Positions 49,038 through 61,354 of a DNA stretch of 64,000 nucleotides are shown in pieces. The notes under the pieces are model-generated. The model saw only the letters and a list, made by a program, of their open reading frames with translations, did not search any database and had not been told where the DNA came from. Within the stretch, counting starts at the first letter, position 1. The number at the start of each line of letters is the position of its first letter. Made by a program: the position numbers and the translations under genes. Origin of the DNA: Chamaea fasciata (Eukaryota > Chordata > Aves > Passeriformes > Sylviidae); assembly GCA_029207755.1 (NCBI GenBank), contig JARCOQ010000002.1:58631172-58695171 (forward strand). Direction: 5' to 3'.

Positions 49038-49555
49038 AACAGGATGGATATTTCAGGGGGATCAGGGGGACTGTGCAAAACCATTAGGGAATTTATAGCG
49101 TGATAATCCTGTGTGAGGCAAAGAAAAGCATCAGGGAAGGAAAAATGCAGGGAGGAATAAGAGGAAGAAAGAAAAAGAGTTTATAATATAAGTACTTATC
49201 TTCCTGATCCCTGAGCATGACCAATGCAGTCTCCTCTACATCTATTTTAAGGCATTTTTTTACCATTTTCTGTGTAATTTAACTCTCTATCACATGCATG
49301 AGTGATGCAAGGTCTAGGTTCTAGGACATGGAAAAGCAGTCATGGGTGACAGGGCTCAAGTTCTGTATGGCAATGACTCTGGAGATCAGCACACAAGTCC
49401 CTGCATGTGGGAGTTCTAAGGGTTGGTATTTGTGGAGAGGTCTCAGTGTGCTCCTGATGAATTTAAATTCTCCCTAATGGATTTAAATTGATGTCCATAA
49501 ATACATATATGTAATTCAATTGGAAATTTCAAGCTGGAATAACCAGTGAGAAGGA
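49038..49555. other. Intermediate-GC DNA, unclassified
   Basis: No gene seen. It is slightly richer in G than the surroundings between 49300 and 49450 and may be the diverged start of the repeat-like block that follows. Two ATTTAAATT palindromic words occur near 49460-49490. Confidence 0.35.
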
Positions 49556-49890
49556 GTAAAATATGCATCTGTGAAGGTTAAAAAACTTTACAGGGGGTGC
49601 AGGTGTCTTACATCAGGGCTAGGGTATCAGGTGGGCCAGGGCACACACTGGGATTTGGGGGAACCCATGGGTTTGGGGTGCCCAAGGGCTATGTGTGAGT
49701 GTTGAGTGGGTGCAGACTACTTAGCAGGACCAGCCAGTGAATAGGGGACACATGGTGTGGGCAAGGGGGGCTGGAATCTGGACAGGACTAATGGGTGGTC
49801 ACCTGTTACAGCAGAGCTTTCTCAGTGAGCTCTGTACTTTCCAACCCGAATATCTGCACAATTAAGACAGTTCAGGGGGCATAAGGGAGG
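49556..49890 (+). repeat. GC-rich repeat-like block, possible LTR
   Basis: About 330 bases are sharply richer in G than the flanks, with phrases such as GGGCTAGGGTATCAGGTGGG, GTTTGGGGTGCCCAAGGGC, TGAGTGGGTGCAGACTAC and CTCAGTGAGCTCTGTAC, then ATATCTGCACAATTAAGACA. The last part resembles an LTR R/U5 region, and I have a vague memory of similar avian repeats. I cannot name a family or find terminal repeats. The A-rich tract begins directly after it. Confidence 0.35.
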
Positions 49891-49891
49891 G

Positions 49892-50033
49892 AAAAAAAAA
49901 AAAAAAAAAAAAAAGACAAAACAAAAACAAACAAAAAAACCCACCACTAAAACAAAACAAAAAACCACAACAACAACAACAACAAAAAAAAAAAAAAAAA
50001 AAACCACCCCACAACCAAAACAAAAACTTTCTG
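49892..50033. repeat. A/C-rich tract with poly(A) runs
   Basis: Twenty-three A bases (49892-49914), then CAAA, CAAAA and CAA units, another long A run (49984-50003), and CCACCCC/CCAAAA. The tract has almost no T. The F/V-rich minus-strand frames here are artefacts. Confidence 0.92.
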
Positions 50034-50779
50034 GTAAAAGGATCCTGTAGATATACTGCAATTAATGTCAACAATGACAGTGCCTTGTTTTTTGTTTGCA
50101 CTTGCTCCACATACTGACTAGAGTGATTGTTTCAGTTATTTCTGTTTTGTAATAAATCGGAAATTATTTTTCTTGTCAGCATGCGGGCAGAAACAGCATG
50201 ATGATACAAAACAGTGACAAAAGAAATTGACAGCAGACACTTCAGGTACCCTTGTCAGATATGAAATATGCCATATCTAGTAAATAAATCTGTTCTAAGA
50301 AACAAAAACCACTGAGAGTAAACCCCAAAATTTACACTTCTTGAAGCTAGGTGGACAAAGTTTTCTGAAGGATCTGCACCAAGCATTTTCTGCTCTTGCC
50401 TTGGGCTGGACAAGGCAGCAAATATGCACAGTGAATATAGGATGCAGGTTTATTTATTCCATTACATGGAGCCTTCAGGTCAATTTGCAAACAAACCCAG
50501 GCACCTGGGCTGCTGTGGAAATACTTCTGATATTTTCAACAGCACAAGTCTTGAAGTGAGGTACATGTATCTCATATGTTTTTCTGGACTTTGTCTGTCA
50601 GGAATAGGTGCAAATGTGAACACATGTAACCTTATTTAGTATGGCAGTGTTAATAGTAGCCTATCAATGTATTGACTTAACTGGTTTTGTTTAGAAAGCT
50701 CTATCTGATATACTCCTGTGTGAAATAAGATAATTTTGTAATTGCTGAGCAAATTTAAATGTCAAAAATATGAACAGAT

Positions 50780-50918
50780 TCCTTGAGTTTGGTTTTTTGG
50801 GGGTTTTTTGGAGGTTTTTTGGTTTGGGGCATTTTTTTCTGTTTTGGTTTGGGGTTTTTTTGGTTTTTGTTATTTGTTTGGTTGGGGGTTTTTGTGTTTG
50901 TTTTTTTTTTTTTTTTCA
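50780..50918. repeat. G/T-rich low-complexity tract
   Basis: The plus strand is almost only G and T, with repeated GGTTTTTT, GGGGG and GGTTTGGGG words, ending in a T run. It is the strand-reversed equivalent of the A/C-rich tracts elsewhere in the window. Spaced runs of three or more G bases give G-quadruplex potential. Confidence 0.9.
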
Positions 50919-52681
50919 ATCAGCACTTGGTGGGTACAGAACAAGGGTCATTTAGAAGAAAAGGACATATTAACATAAGTAAGATTTCTGTACTTTCTTT
51001 TTGTGAAAGGGTGGCAGCTAGCCAGAGATGAACACAAGTAACATAGTTTCAGTGTATTTGTTTGGGGCACTGTGTTCCAATGTGCTTATAATGCCAGTAA
51101 TTGACAATTTGGACCTTACTGACTTAAAAAGTTCTTGGTATTGTTTATTCAGTATATTTATGCCTAGTGGTACAGCACTTATCTGGGATCTAACTGTGAT
51201 CTGTAATTATTTATAATATTCCCTTTAAGGTAGCAATCTAAATTAAAATTACTAGCCAGAAGGTTTTTTAAAAGAGCAACTCTAACCTCCTCAGAAAATC
51301 ACATGCATATTGATATAACTAGTTCATCATACATTTTCTAGCACCCTAAGGCAAACCAGACTTTTTTTTTCTATTTGTTCCATTTTCATATAGTATCTCA
51401 TTGAGCATTTTCTTTATTCTTTCAGGAAATTTTAAGGAATATAACTCTTTCCACAGTTCTAAATTTTAAGCTTTTATATCAATTTTATTTCCTTGTTTAT
51501 TGATTTCTTACTTTATGTAAAAGCAATGAAATATGAATTTTGTGAAGCCACACTACACTGGTAATTTTTTATATTATGTTGCACACAATATTGACTCATT
51601 TATTCCCTTATTAACATGAAGATTTTCTTTTTATCACTTCTAGGAAAGAGTATGATGAAAATCTGTTTCAAATCTCTAGTCTGGTTTGTCACCCAGCAGG
51701 GAAATAAATAAATGTCTCCAATAACTTTATTCAAAGCATTTTCTTTGGTAAATACAATCAAGTACACATAGAGACATGCAAGCAATGAAATAGCAGAACA
51801 TCTGGTGAACTGCAGGTGGGCCAGAAATATGAAGTTGAAACAGGTGCACAGAAGCAGGTTTTCTGATTCTAAAATTGTATTAGATGCTGGTAGGTTTCTA
51901 TATATGTGAGGCAATGACCTGCATGATTTCCACATAGGTTAGAATCAGCTGCATGTCATGTTCAAGAACGTATTTCACAAGAGGGTAGAGCTGTAAAGGA
52001 AGCAACTATTACATGAAGTTTTTTATTTTAATTCATATTTTTGGTGCAATATCTACGGATGTCCTGATCTCCTCATTACTTCCATCAGGCTCCTTCCTAT
52101 GATATCAGTGCTTTTATACATGTAACTCTGGTGTTGAAAACTTAGTTTCCCAAGCAAAACCCACTGTTTAAGATGCCCTCCTCTCCTCTTTCTAGACTTA
52201 TTAAAAGGATGTTTCAGAATTCCATTAGTATTTTTAAGATCCCAAAGCTGAAGCTAAACCTTCCTAATTTCTTTGGGGAATTCACCCATGAAAATGTATC
52301 TGAATCTTTTAAGATTGCAAAATATAAATATTTTTTAAATATTTCAGGAATATGACGATTAATTTTATGCTCCTTATCTAGAACTATGGGGAGCAAGCTT
52401 TTTTTCCATGATTCCTTACTATGTACTAGGTTCTCTAAGTAAGTGAAGGAGATCTAAATCGTTTATGCCTTGCTTGAATTCAGTGTTTGCCATGTGCCTT
52501 CTACAGCATAGACAATACATCCATCCAGATAGAGTTTGGTCACCATCTGTACAAAGATAGCCTCTGCTTTGTGTATTTCTGTCTGTGGTCATCATGCTCT
52601 GTACATTAGTCCAAGAAGTTTAATCAGCAGAAAACATACAGAGATGTTTCTATGCTACATCTTTCAGGGTTTAAATTCAAC

Positions 52682-52745
52682 TAAAAACCCCCAAACAAAA
52701 CCAAAAACCAACCCATCAACAAAAAGAAAAAAAATCACAAAACAA
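52682..52745. repeat. A/C-rich low-complexity tract
   Basis: About 64 bases dominated by CCAAA, CAAAA and CCCC words, with few T or G bases. Confidence 0.8.
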
Positions 52746-53160
52746 ACTATGCAGAAATGAGGCCTATGATTTCTAAATGCACCAAATCCCAAACCAAACC
52801 ATATTAAGCTTAAGTTAGTCACTGTTACTTAAGTCACTGTTAATTACTTACTTACCAGTCAGACATGCTAGATCAACCAGTGTAATCAAAGAAAACTGAC
52901 TGTCTTTTTTCTTACCCACTTTTCTGGTAGAGACTCTTGCCCAATTGTGCATTTTTTGCTTATTTTATCAAAGACTAAATTCTTAGACCATCTACATACA
53001 AGCACTTATTCCACTGATTTCTAATATTTCCAATTCAAATTTATTTAGTTCTACAATTTGGAAAATAATATTTACCCCTTTGCTATAACTCTCAAGCTGT
53101 TTTATTTTCCCCAAAAATGACTTGAGGAGTCTCAAACAGCCAAAGGAAGCCTGGAAATAT

Positions 53161-53200
53161 TTTTCATTATGACTTCATAATCATAATGAAAAGTCATAAT
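53161..53200. repeat. Two overlapping, mutually exclusive inverted repeats
   Basis: TTTTCATTATGA (53161-53172) can pair with TCATAATGAAAA (53181-53192), a 12-bp stem. ATTATGACTT (53166-53175) can instead pair with AAGTCATAAT (53191-53200), a 10-bp stem. The arms overlap, so only one stem can form at a time. No transcript is known here. Confidence 0.65.
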
Positions 53201-53846
53201 ATCTTGCCTGCCAAAAGTCAAATATTATGGACTCATTTGCCTGATGCTAATAGCTCAAGTTGTGTCAAATCTGCAGAGTTTACCAACTAACTCATCTTTA
53301 AGTTTGCACATATAGTCGCTACTAAATAGGCTCTACAGTTGAATTGGGAACATCAGAGTAGCTGTCTTCATCTCTCCACTGTTTGTAGGCCAGAAACTGA
53401 ACATAATTTGACCTATTTTCAGATAACTTCACATGTATCCGATAAACACACAAGGCTTTCAGACCAGCTTTATTATGTAGCACACTTGAAAAATGGTGAA
53501 CACCAAAACAGTCATCAGCAAAATCACTGAACAACGCGCTTATCAACACATTCAGCCCAAAAATCTATTCCAATGTTAGTATCCCACTAAGAACAGTGAA
53601 AACAAACTAATAAATATTATTTATGTCAGTCATGAGCCAAAATGCATGCCATTTTAAGTTGCACAAAACATTTAACTAGTTATTTTTTTAAATATATTTA
53701 TGGGCCCAAATTTTAACCAGAGTCACAGCTGTTAAACATGGTAATGGTTTTCTGTCCCGGGTTGAAGTATACTCTATCACCATCTTCATGAACTGTTGAA
53801 ACCAGGTGAGGCAGTGCTCCCTGCCTCCTCCACTCTGGCTTGTCTT

Positions 53847-53953
53847 CTGTTAATGGGCCCATCAGCACTTTGCCACATGACTCATAGATAACTCCCTCCT
53901 GGACTACCTCCTGTTAATGGGCCCATCAGGCCTTATCACATGACTCACCATCC
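53847..53953 (+). repeat. Direct repeat within the LTR U3 region
   Basis: The block CTGTTAATGGGCCCATCAG followed shortly by CACATGACTCA occurs twice, starting near 53847 and near 53911 (about 64-base spacing). Such duplications are usual in retroviral U3 enhancers. ATGACTCA matches the AP-1 consensus TGACTCA. Confidence 0.75.
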
Positions 53954-54253
53954 CATTGTGAGATGCTCCGCCCAGAGGGAGGAACCAAGCATTCCAGCTT
54001 GGATATAAGCTGAGACTCTGAACACCAGACCAGCGCTTACCTACTGGACTCCCAGAGGACAAGAGCTACTGCTGGATCTTCAGACCCATTATTTCTACAG
54101 GATCACCACTTCAACAGAACCACTCTGCTTGAACTGCCACCATCATAGGGTGTCAGGTTGTATTCTGTCTTTGTCAGTGTTCTAGCACTACTGCATTTAT
54201 TTATTTATTTTAATTTTTTCCCTATAAATTATAATTCTTACTTACGATCTCCC

Positions 54254-54275
54254 ACTAGTTTGATTTCAAACTAGT
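54254..54275. repeat. Perfect inverted repeat, 10-bp stem, 2-base loop
   Basis: ACTAGTTTGA (54254-54263) pairs with TCAAACTAGT (54266-54275). It lies exactly where the LTR stops resembling its relatives, so it may mark a rearrangement point. Confidence 0.75.
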
Positions 54276-54305
54276 ACATTTTCATTGGAGGAGGGAAACC
54301 TAACA

Positions 54306-57300
54306 AGGAAAGGAAAAGTTCACCCTTTCTCATTGTGGTATTTTTCCTTTGCTCACTATGTTACTGCTATTTCCAGTCATATATCAGAACCTTTGAGAAG
54401 ATTTTAGTATCTGGAAATCCAACGGTATTTCTTCACCGCCTTTTGAGATACACAGTGGCTTGCATTATCCAGGTCCCACAGTACCTATGTAATTTCCAAT
54501 GAAACTAACTCATACCCTGGTCTGTGTAACTAGTACCTTCTGGAATGCAGTGTAAAGGTGTAACTTAACCCAAACATCTGCACACTGTAGTACAAAGATA
54601 CCAGGGGCAACTTATCCTTGCAGAGAGGTGGCACTGCATGTTTGCATCTAACCTTTTTGGCAGTTTCAGGCTGCAGAAAACCATAGAGGGAAGAAACAAA
54701 AGCTTGATTACTTTACTGATACTGATACTTTGCTTGATACTTTACAATATTGTCCTTGGCAATAAGGTATTCTGAATGCCAAGGGGTATTATATCAAGAG
54801 TAATTATAAAGAAATTGTAGACAATGAAAGGGAAATTTTTATGAAAGCCAACGTCCAATAGCACTCTAGTAGATAAAATATTTTCAAAGAGCTATGATCC
54901 TAAAGAACTATCTTGCAGTATCATAATAAGGTAAATAAACATCTTTCATACACTTAGAAAACTTTTAAAACTAATCCTTCTCCCTCATCACCCATTATAG
55001 TTTATGTTGTGCTACAAAATGTGAGGAATTGCCATATATCAGACCATGATTTTCTAGTACTGATGCTTACCACTGGTGGATATTCAGGATCAAAGCATTA
55101 TAAACAGGGACATGGTACCTGAATACACAAGTCAGAATACTAGAATATGGGCTTCAAAGGGTGCACTCTTTTTAGTACATTCCATAAATAATGAAGGACA
55201 GTATCCATACAAGAAACTGTTCATCTTTGAGCTTAAACCTTGAGGAAGATAAACTATTCTTGGTAGTTCAGCTGAATATTTTTCTGTGAAGTGCTTTCTG
55301 AAAAGGAATATAGAACCTTTGCAAAGAGTTAATTGAAATGGCTCTATCAAATATCATGGGAATGATAGGGAACACACATTCTAGGAGACATTAAAAGAAA
55401 CAAGGTCATAACATGGATTTTTTTTGTTGAACAGCAGACAAAAGACAAATATCTTCCAAATACTTACATTCTTTTTTCATTTAAAGCACCTACTGACCAA
55501 ACATGTACCTGAAAAATATAGTCTTCCAGAACGCAAGAACTGTTCTATAAAAATTGCTCTCAATTTTAATATTAAAATAAAAATTCCAGATAAAGTTCCT
55601 TTAAAATGAAATTAAAAATTAGGACTTATTTTCCTATTAAACTTTAGATACAAAGATGAAAATGTTCATAAGTTATGCATCAAGTAAATTAAATATATAT
55701 ATTTAGATACAAATCATATTATTTATTAATCAAGTTAATAAAATATATATGTATATATAAACATTATAAATATAAATCTCAGTAGACTCACAAGCTTTCC
55801 ATGAATACTCTGCTAACAGTAATCACTTCATTCCTCTTCAGTTATAAAGAAACTGTGATGTCTTTTCTAGCTCCCAGCTATCAGAGCATATTAACACCTT
55901 ACAATGTTTAATGATTTAAATTTCAAAACACTGGTATGGGAAGAAAATGCTATGCTTTTGTTACAAAGGGAGCAAGAGACAATAGGGCATTGTAACTTTA
56001 AAGAAGGGGTGTAGCTTTGTTCCAGCCACCTGGAAATCTATGAAGCAGCCCTCAATCCTTTATAATGAGCAATCACTGGACCACACTTTGTCTCCATCTC
56101 TTTGCTTAATGACTGCATCTTTCTTAGACCCCATCTCTCTCTGTGAGGGGAGGATGGACCCCAGAATATATGGCCATTCAAGCCTGCTCAGGAGATAACC
56201 AGAGCCAGACCTCAGGCTGAGCCCCACCAGGGAGAGATCCGTGCTGATAGGCACAAAAGGCAGCACTTCTGCTGTGCCTGGATAAATTACAGCAGGGCCT
56301 GGCCCACGGTATTAATTTCTCACTTCCAAAAGAATGAAGAGGGCGGTAAATCTTTCAATGAAACTGGAAACAGTGCAGCTCTGCTCTACATGAATGTGTG
56401 AAACAGAAGTTCAAAGGTTATCCCTGAACCACAGGCTTATATAAAATCAGACTGCCACCGTGTTGGCATCATATGGTAACACTTTAAACACTTTATTTAA
56501 GCATTTCATTTAGGAAACAATTACTGTAAGTTTTTTGTCTAACATAATTAATAGGTCAAGCAGCACTTATTAAATCTTTAGGCATTCATTAACATTTAAA
56601 AATTATCACATATGACACATTAATTAGATATCAATCACTTATTAGAACTACTGACATTTAATAAGCATTTTAAATTATAACAAACTCTCCTGCTATACAT
56701 ATCTTTCCAAACTACAAGTACCTGCAAATAGTACTTAAGGCGTTTAATATGTTAAGATTTATTTTGTCCTTGTAATTATCACATAGAAAAATCATCTGCT
56801 CTGTATATGCTTTTGTGATAAATACATATCTGTATCTTTTCAGTTCACTAATGAATGACACAAAAGGAATAAAATGCATAACATGCATATTAAAATAGTT
56901 TTTAAAGCACAACTGAAATCAACTATCTTTGTCCTCTTCCTGTGTCAGATTTGAGCTTAATTTCTCCTCTGATTCTACTGTCCTGTCCTAAGGAAAGAAA
57001 TACAAATGTCCAAGTGTTAATTGCTGACCTCTGTCACCCCTTAATTATGCATTCATGTATCTTCTTTGATATTCCCATGAATAGCTGTCTCCTTTTGCAA
57101 AGATCTTGCCATCAGAGACTTCACAGATACAATCTCTCTCTTGACCTAATTGAACTTATTATCAATTCATTTTTATAATACTAACGAGGTATTTAGGATG
57201 ACATATAAAACCCCTACAGGGTGCCCAAATTTTACAAGACTAATGTCCATATTGGCAGTTTGACAAAAATCAGAGAGTTGTTTCTTCAGCACATACTTTT

Positions 57301-58869
57301 GCATGCATTTTCCTGCTAATATATGCACTAATCCATAAGATACTCATATATTTGCAACTTTGCTGAACAAAGAGAAATCACTGTTTTTTTCACAGATGTT
57401 TCTTGTCTAACATATACCTCTGCGATAAATTATAGTGGGATTTTAGAATTTGTAAATACAGAGCATTTCCCAGATTTTTCTGTACACATGCTTGAAACAC
57501 ATTCTTCTTTTTGGAAAAGAAAAGTAGTCTGGCAGTAACCTGCAGCAGGGGGACATGGGGGCCTGTAAACATGCACCTCCATGAGTTGGCAGCATCCTCA
57601 TTTATCTGGCTGCCTGTATTCTGCTGAGTGAGCAGCAGCATCTGGTAGTGCTTCACCCTGCTATCCATGAGAAGCTGCAGCCAGAGCCACAGAAGAATGT
57701 GGGAGTGAAAGTCAACTCTATGAGCTACACCTGCAATGTTTGAGAATTGACAGATCTGTTAACACACCTGTGATAGCTTAATTGCGCTAGCACACATAAC
57801 AACAAGGAGTAAAAGCAAATTCTCCAGATGTTCTGGGAGTATACATGCAAGTAACCATACTGTCATCTTTCATTACATCTGTTAGCTGGATTAAGATAAC
57901 AAAAGTAGGCTAACATGCTATATTCTCACGTTTTCCTTGAAGTTTAAACCAAGTCTAAAGGTAATTAACTTCATGCAAATAGTAGACAATTGTGATGAAA
58001 GTAAGAATCAGACCAATAAGGAATGAACAAACTATGATTTCCTTTTGTTTTTACAGGTGAAAAAGGAACAGATTGAAGGCTGGTTTGCAACGAGACCTTG
58101 TACCACTAACTCTCACAATACGTTCTAGTTTACCAAAGTAAACTATTTTCCTAGGATCTCTCAGTAGTTTACAGAGAATGAAATGCATCACCAATGACTA
58201 GTTCAAACCAGAAACAAAACTCATTTCTGAAGCACAATCCATAGCATTTAGTAAAATACCTTGACTCTCTATAGAATGCACAAGAAGGATTAGATGGGAT
58301 TCAGAACAGACGGCATGCTGTGCAAGATTTTTATAATGGAGAAGGGCAAGACTTAAATCCTGCATTTACATCAGACCAGGTTTACAACTCAGAAACCTCT
58401 CTCCTGTACTAATGCAACGTGTCCCTCCTTTCAAAGTAACATGCGCTTGTTCCTTGTAAAACACAGAGGTCAGGGGATTGTGTTTCTACTGTTTAAGTGG
58501 GATTTAGACTGAAGAAATTCAATCCAAGTAACTGGCCATGAGATGCTGAGGAATCTTTACATTGTCACTGTGTTACTTAGCAGAAACAAATGTGGAATGC
58601 ACAGGGTTAGAGAGTAAAAGTGGAATCCCAGTGATTGTTGAAAGATAGGCCACCTACCTCTTGACCCCATCCCCACGGACTGTTACAGTGCTGTAAAAAT
58701 CAAAAAGTGAATGAAGCCATAAAATGACCTGGCAGACAAGAAAAAAAGTAATCTTATAAAATTTTAGCCCCTTCTCGTCACTCAGGGTGCTTGCTCTTTC
58801 CACTGCCATGCATCTGCTTGGCAGAACTCATTGCCTCTTGACATCAGGAGATCCCTATTTTCTCCTTTT
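54306..58869. other. AT-rich unique DNA
   Basis: No gene or dispersed repeat I can name. There are A/T-rich alternating stretches near 55690-55765, and a GC-richer patch at 56030-56300 with a 68-codon minus frame of unknown nature. The 92-codon minus-strand frame at 57390-57668 has no recognisable domain. Confidence 0.45.
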
Positions 58870-59310
58870 TTTCAGCCTATGTTTAAGGCTGATTTGTTTT
58901 CATTGACTTTTAACTGACATTAGCTAATTATTAACTCTGCAGGATAGATTAAATTTTAATTTTAATGTCATTGTAAAACGCCATGAGCTGCCTCAGCATG
59001 ATAAGATGCTATAAAAGTTTAAACTGTTGTTTTAAGTTAGCCACCTGCTCAAAACATTAAAAATCTACACTTTTAAATCAATCACACTGCACTGGATGCC
59101 CCATCAAGGCTAATGTTGATAAATTACTCTCTTAGCTCTAGTAGATATAGAGTCATTATTCTCCGGAACAGTAATATATGGGACTTTATTTTGTAGAGTT
59201 TTAGTTGGGATTGCAGTGTCATTTTACAAAATCTTTAATACACTCCAGTGCATATTTTCCAATCTGCTAAATTGTTCAGCAATTATCCTGGCTAAACAGT
59301 ACCTTTGAGT
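58870..59310. other. Candidate conserved non-coding element (composition only)
   Basis: This segment lacks repeats and homopolymers and is rich in homeodomain-type words (TAATTA at 58925-58930, AATTTTAATTTTAATG near 58950). It mixes AT-rich and balanced words in the manner of vertebrate developmental enhancers. Nothing in the sequence proves conservation; this is a suggestion based on texture. Confidence 0.2.
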
Positions 59311-59879
59311 TTCTGTCTGGCATGTGAGACATATGCTGGAGACGTACAGTTTCAAAAAGGAGTTCATGGAAGTACTCTGGGCCAATCAGAAGAACTGGAT
59401 AAGATGACAAAAACTGCTATACCCTTCTGTCTCTGGACAAAACAGATGAATCTCTAAGCTGATGCAAATGAGATTTTTGTCTTAGATGTGGTATACAGAT
59501 ATGAAAAAAAGTCACTTGTTCTGGACTATCTGCCTATAAAACAGAGCTATTATTTTCTGATGCTTATTTTGTTGCTTTACATGGTAAGTTTACTTGTGTA
59601 AGTACTATTTCTTATCAAAAGAAAGAGGATTCTTTCTATAGCTCCAACAGAGGAAGGCAACACATTGAGGCTGCATTTAGTAGACCTAGTTCTGCCGTCA
59701 TGGATCTGACTTGACTTTCTCTTGTTCATCTTGTGCTCAGAAAAGGTTTATGAGTAGGCCAAAAGACACAGACTTCATAATTTTATTATAACTGAAACAA
59801 TCTTCAGCAATCCTGCAGCTGAATGATCTCTTCATCTCATTCATTATTTTAATTTAGAGGAATATAAATTCTTTCTAAC

Positions 59880-59880
<1 letters not shown>

Positions 59881-59911
<31 letters not shown>
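59881..59911. repeat. (AC)n microsatellite, about 15 units
   Basis: Pure AC dinucleotide run. Confidence 0.96.
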
Positions 59912-59915
<4 letters not shown>

Positions 59916-61257
59916 CTGTATTGTCTGAGACAGGTGAAAACAGACTATTCAGTTTACCTTTGCAATATGCTCCTGCTGATTTCTAGTCTTGGAATTCACT
60001 GAAAGACACACCAAAGAGATCAAATTTTAACTTATTTTGAGGAGGGCAAAAAGGATGTAGCTGAATGCATGAGATTTAGCACAGGTTTACCACCCATAAC
60101 CATCTAGGACTGTGCTCCTGCACACAAAGTCTGTGCAAAAGAACCTGTGCCCTGACAGTGATGAGCAGTATCAGTGTAGCTGCTGGATGGCAGAGGAGCA
60201 GGGTGCTGTACACAGGTCCTGAGACTGAGGGACACAAATTGCCTTGCAGCCAAGCAGATGAAAGCAAGCCTGCTCTGGAGTGCACTACTGGTGCCCAGCT
60301 CTATCCCCTGCATGTCTGGAGGATCTGTGTGTTGCTGATACAAACACAACATGTAATTACCACTTTTATGGATTTTCAGTTCAAAGTGTTTAAAGAGACA
60401 TAGTCTATGATACATCTATCTGCCTCTGAGTGCTGCTCTAGCATTTCAACATCTGTGAGTGTGTGCTTCGTGTCGTGAGAGGTTCTATGAGTTTTTCAAG
60501 TGTTGTGTTCCAATGACCCAGACCATGGCAAAGAACAGATCAAGTAGAAGAGAAAATCAAATTCTAGTGTCCATGCCTTGTCTTTATGACTCCTATTCAT
60601 CCAAATAAGACTTTCCTAATTCTGATCAAAAATCAGTTAAATTAAGCTGTAGTTAGATGATTTAAACAAAGTCTAGATTGCAGGCAGGTGGTGAGGTGGG
60701 GAATAGAAATTCTTAATATTTAAAACCACTTTCTTCCTAGTAGCAACAAGTCCTCTGAAATTTTGAAAAACTTTAAGTGTCTTTATTTACAGCTGTAATT
60801 TTTTGCTTTTCTCTTTCTGTTTGGAATTTTTTTCAGTAATTTAGTAATGGAAAGCTAAATATTCTTTGGCCTTTTTTTTTTTTTTCACAGATGCATGTGG
60901 AGTATTTCTGTCCTAACATTTCTCTACAAAAGTTTTGTTTAACCTACAAGAACTACCACAACAAAGGGGATCATGGAGACCTGACATACTGTGTCATCTG
61001 TCATTTCTGACAAATGTAAATGCAAGAATAAAATCCTTGGCAGAAAATAAAAACATAAGAGTCAGGGTTGAGTGAAAGAGCATCAAAGGCTCTAGTTCCT
61101 GATGCTTTTCCTTTACTTCTGTTGTTTTTCTCTGATTTATCCGCATAGTGTAGTTTCTGTTAGAGGAAAATATATTCAACAGCTGAGGAGAGGTGAGGCA
61201 GATGTACTCCAGTATCCCCAGGTCTGACCAGCAGTGAGGCTGCAGATGTGTTCTCAG

Positions 61258-61354
61258 CAGGCACACGCACCAAGCACACGCATACACCGTGTCTATCCAA
61301 ATATACACAAGCACACAGATCAGGCACACACACACATCAGCCACAAAAACACAG
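61258..61354. repeat. CA-rich impure microsatellite
   Basis: Interrupted CACACA, CACACGCA and ACACAAGCACACAGA words over about 95 bases, with a purer CA run around 61327-61336. Confidence 0.7.

Larger units (their letters stand above)
50034..53752. other. AT-rich unique DNA
   Basis: No gene recognised. A 111-codon minus-strand frame at 51600-51935 has no recognisable domain. G/T-rich (50780-50918) and A/C-rich (52682-52745) tracts and an inverted-repeat cluster (53161-53200) are listed separately. Confidence 0.5.
53753..54305 (+). mobile_element. ERV LTR of passerine type, diverged 3' part
   Basis: It starts TGTCCCGGGTTGAAG and ends GGAAACCTAACA, consistent with LTR TG...CA termini. Landmarks resemble a songbird LTR family I recall: CTGTTAATGGGCCCATCAG twice, ATGACTCA twice, ATTGTGAGATGCTCCGCCCA, GGAGGAACCAAGCATTCCAG, TTGGATATAAGCTGAGACTC (TATA-like box), GAACACCAGACCAGCGCTT and GGGTGTCAGGTTGTATTCTG. 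An A/T-rich segment that normally contains the poly(A) signal follows. From about 54240 the sequence departs from the form I remember (a C-rich 3' end with a GGGGAGTGAG-type motif is missing). I found no target duplication, so one end may be altered. No internal retroviral genes are attached. Confidence 0.75.

Noticed and set aside
50780..50918. G/T tract considered as interstitial telomeric repeats
   Set aside because: The vertebrate telomere unit TTAGGG does not occur in it; the words are GGTTTT- and GGGGTTT-like without a fixed period.
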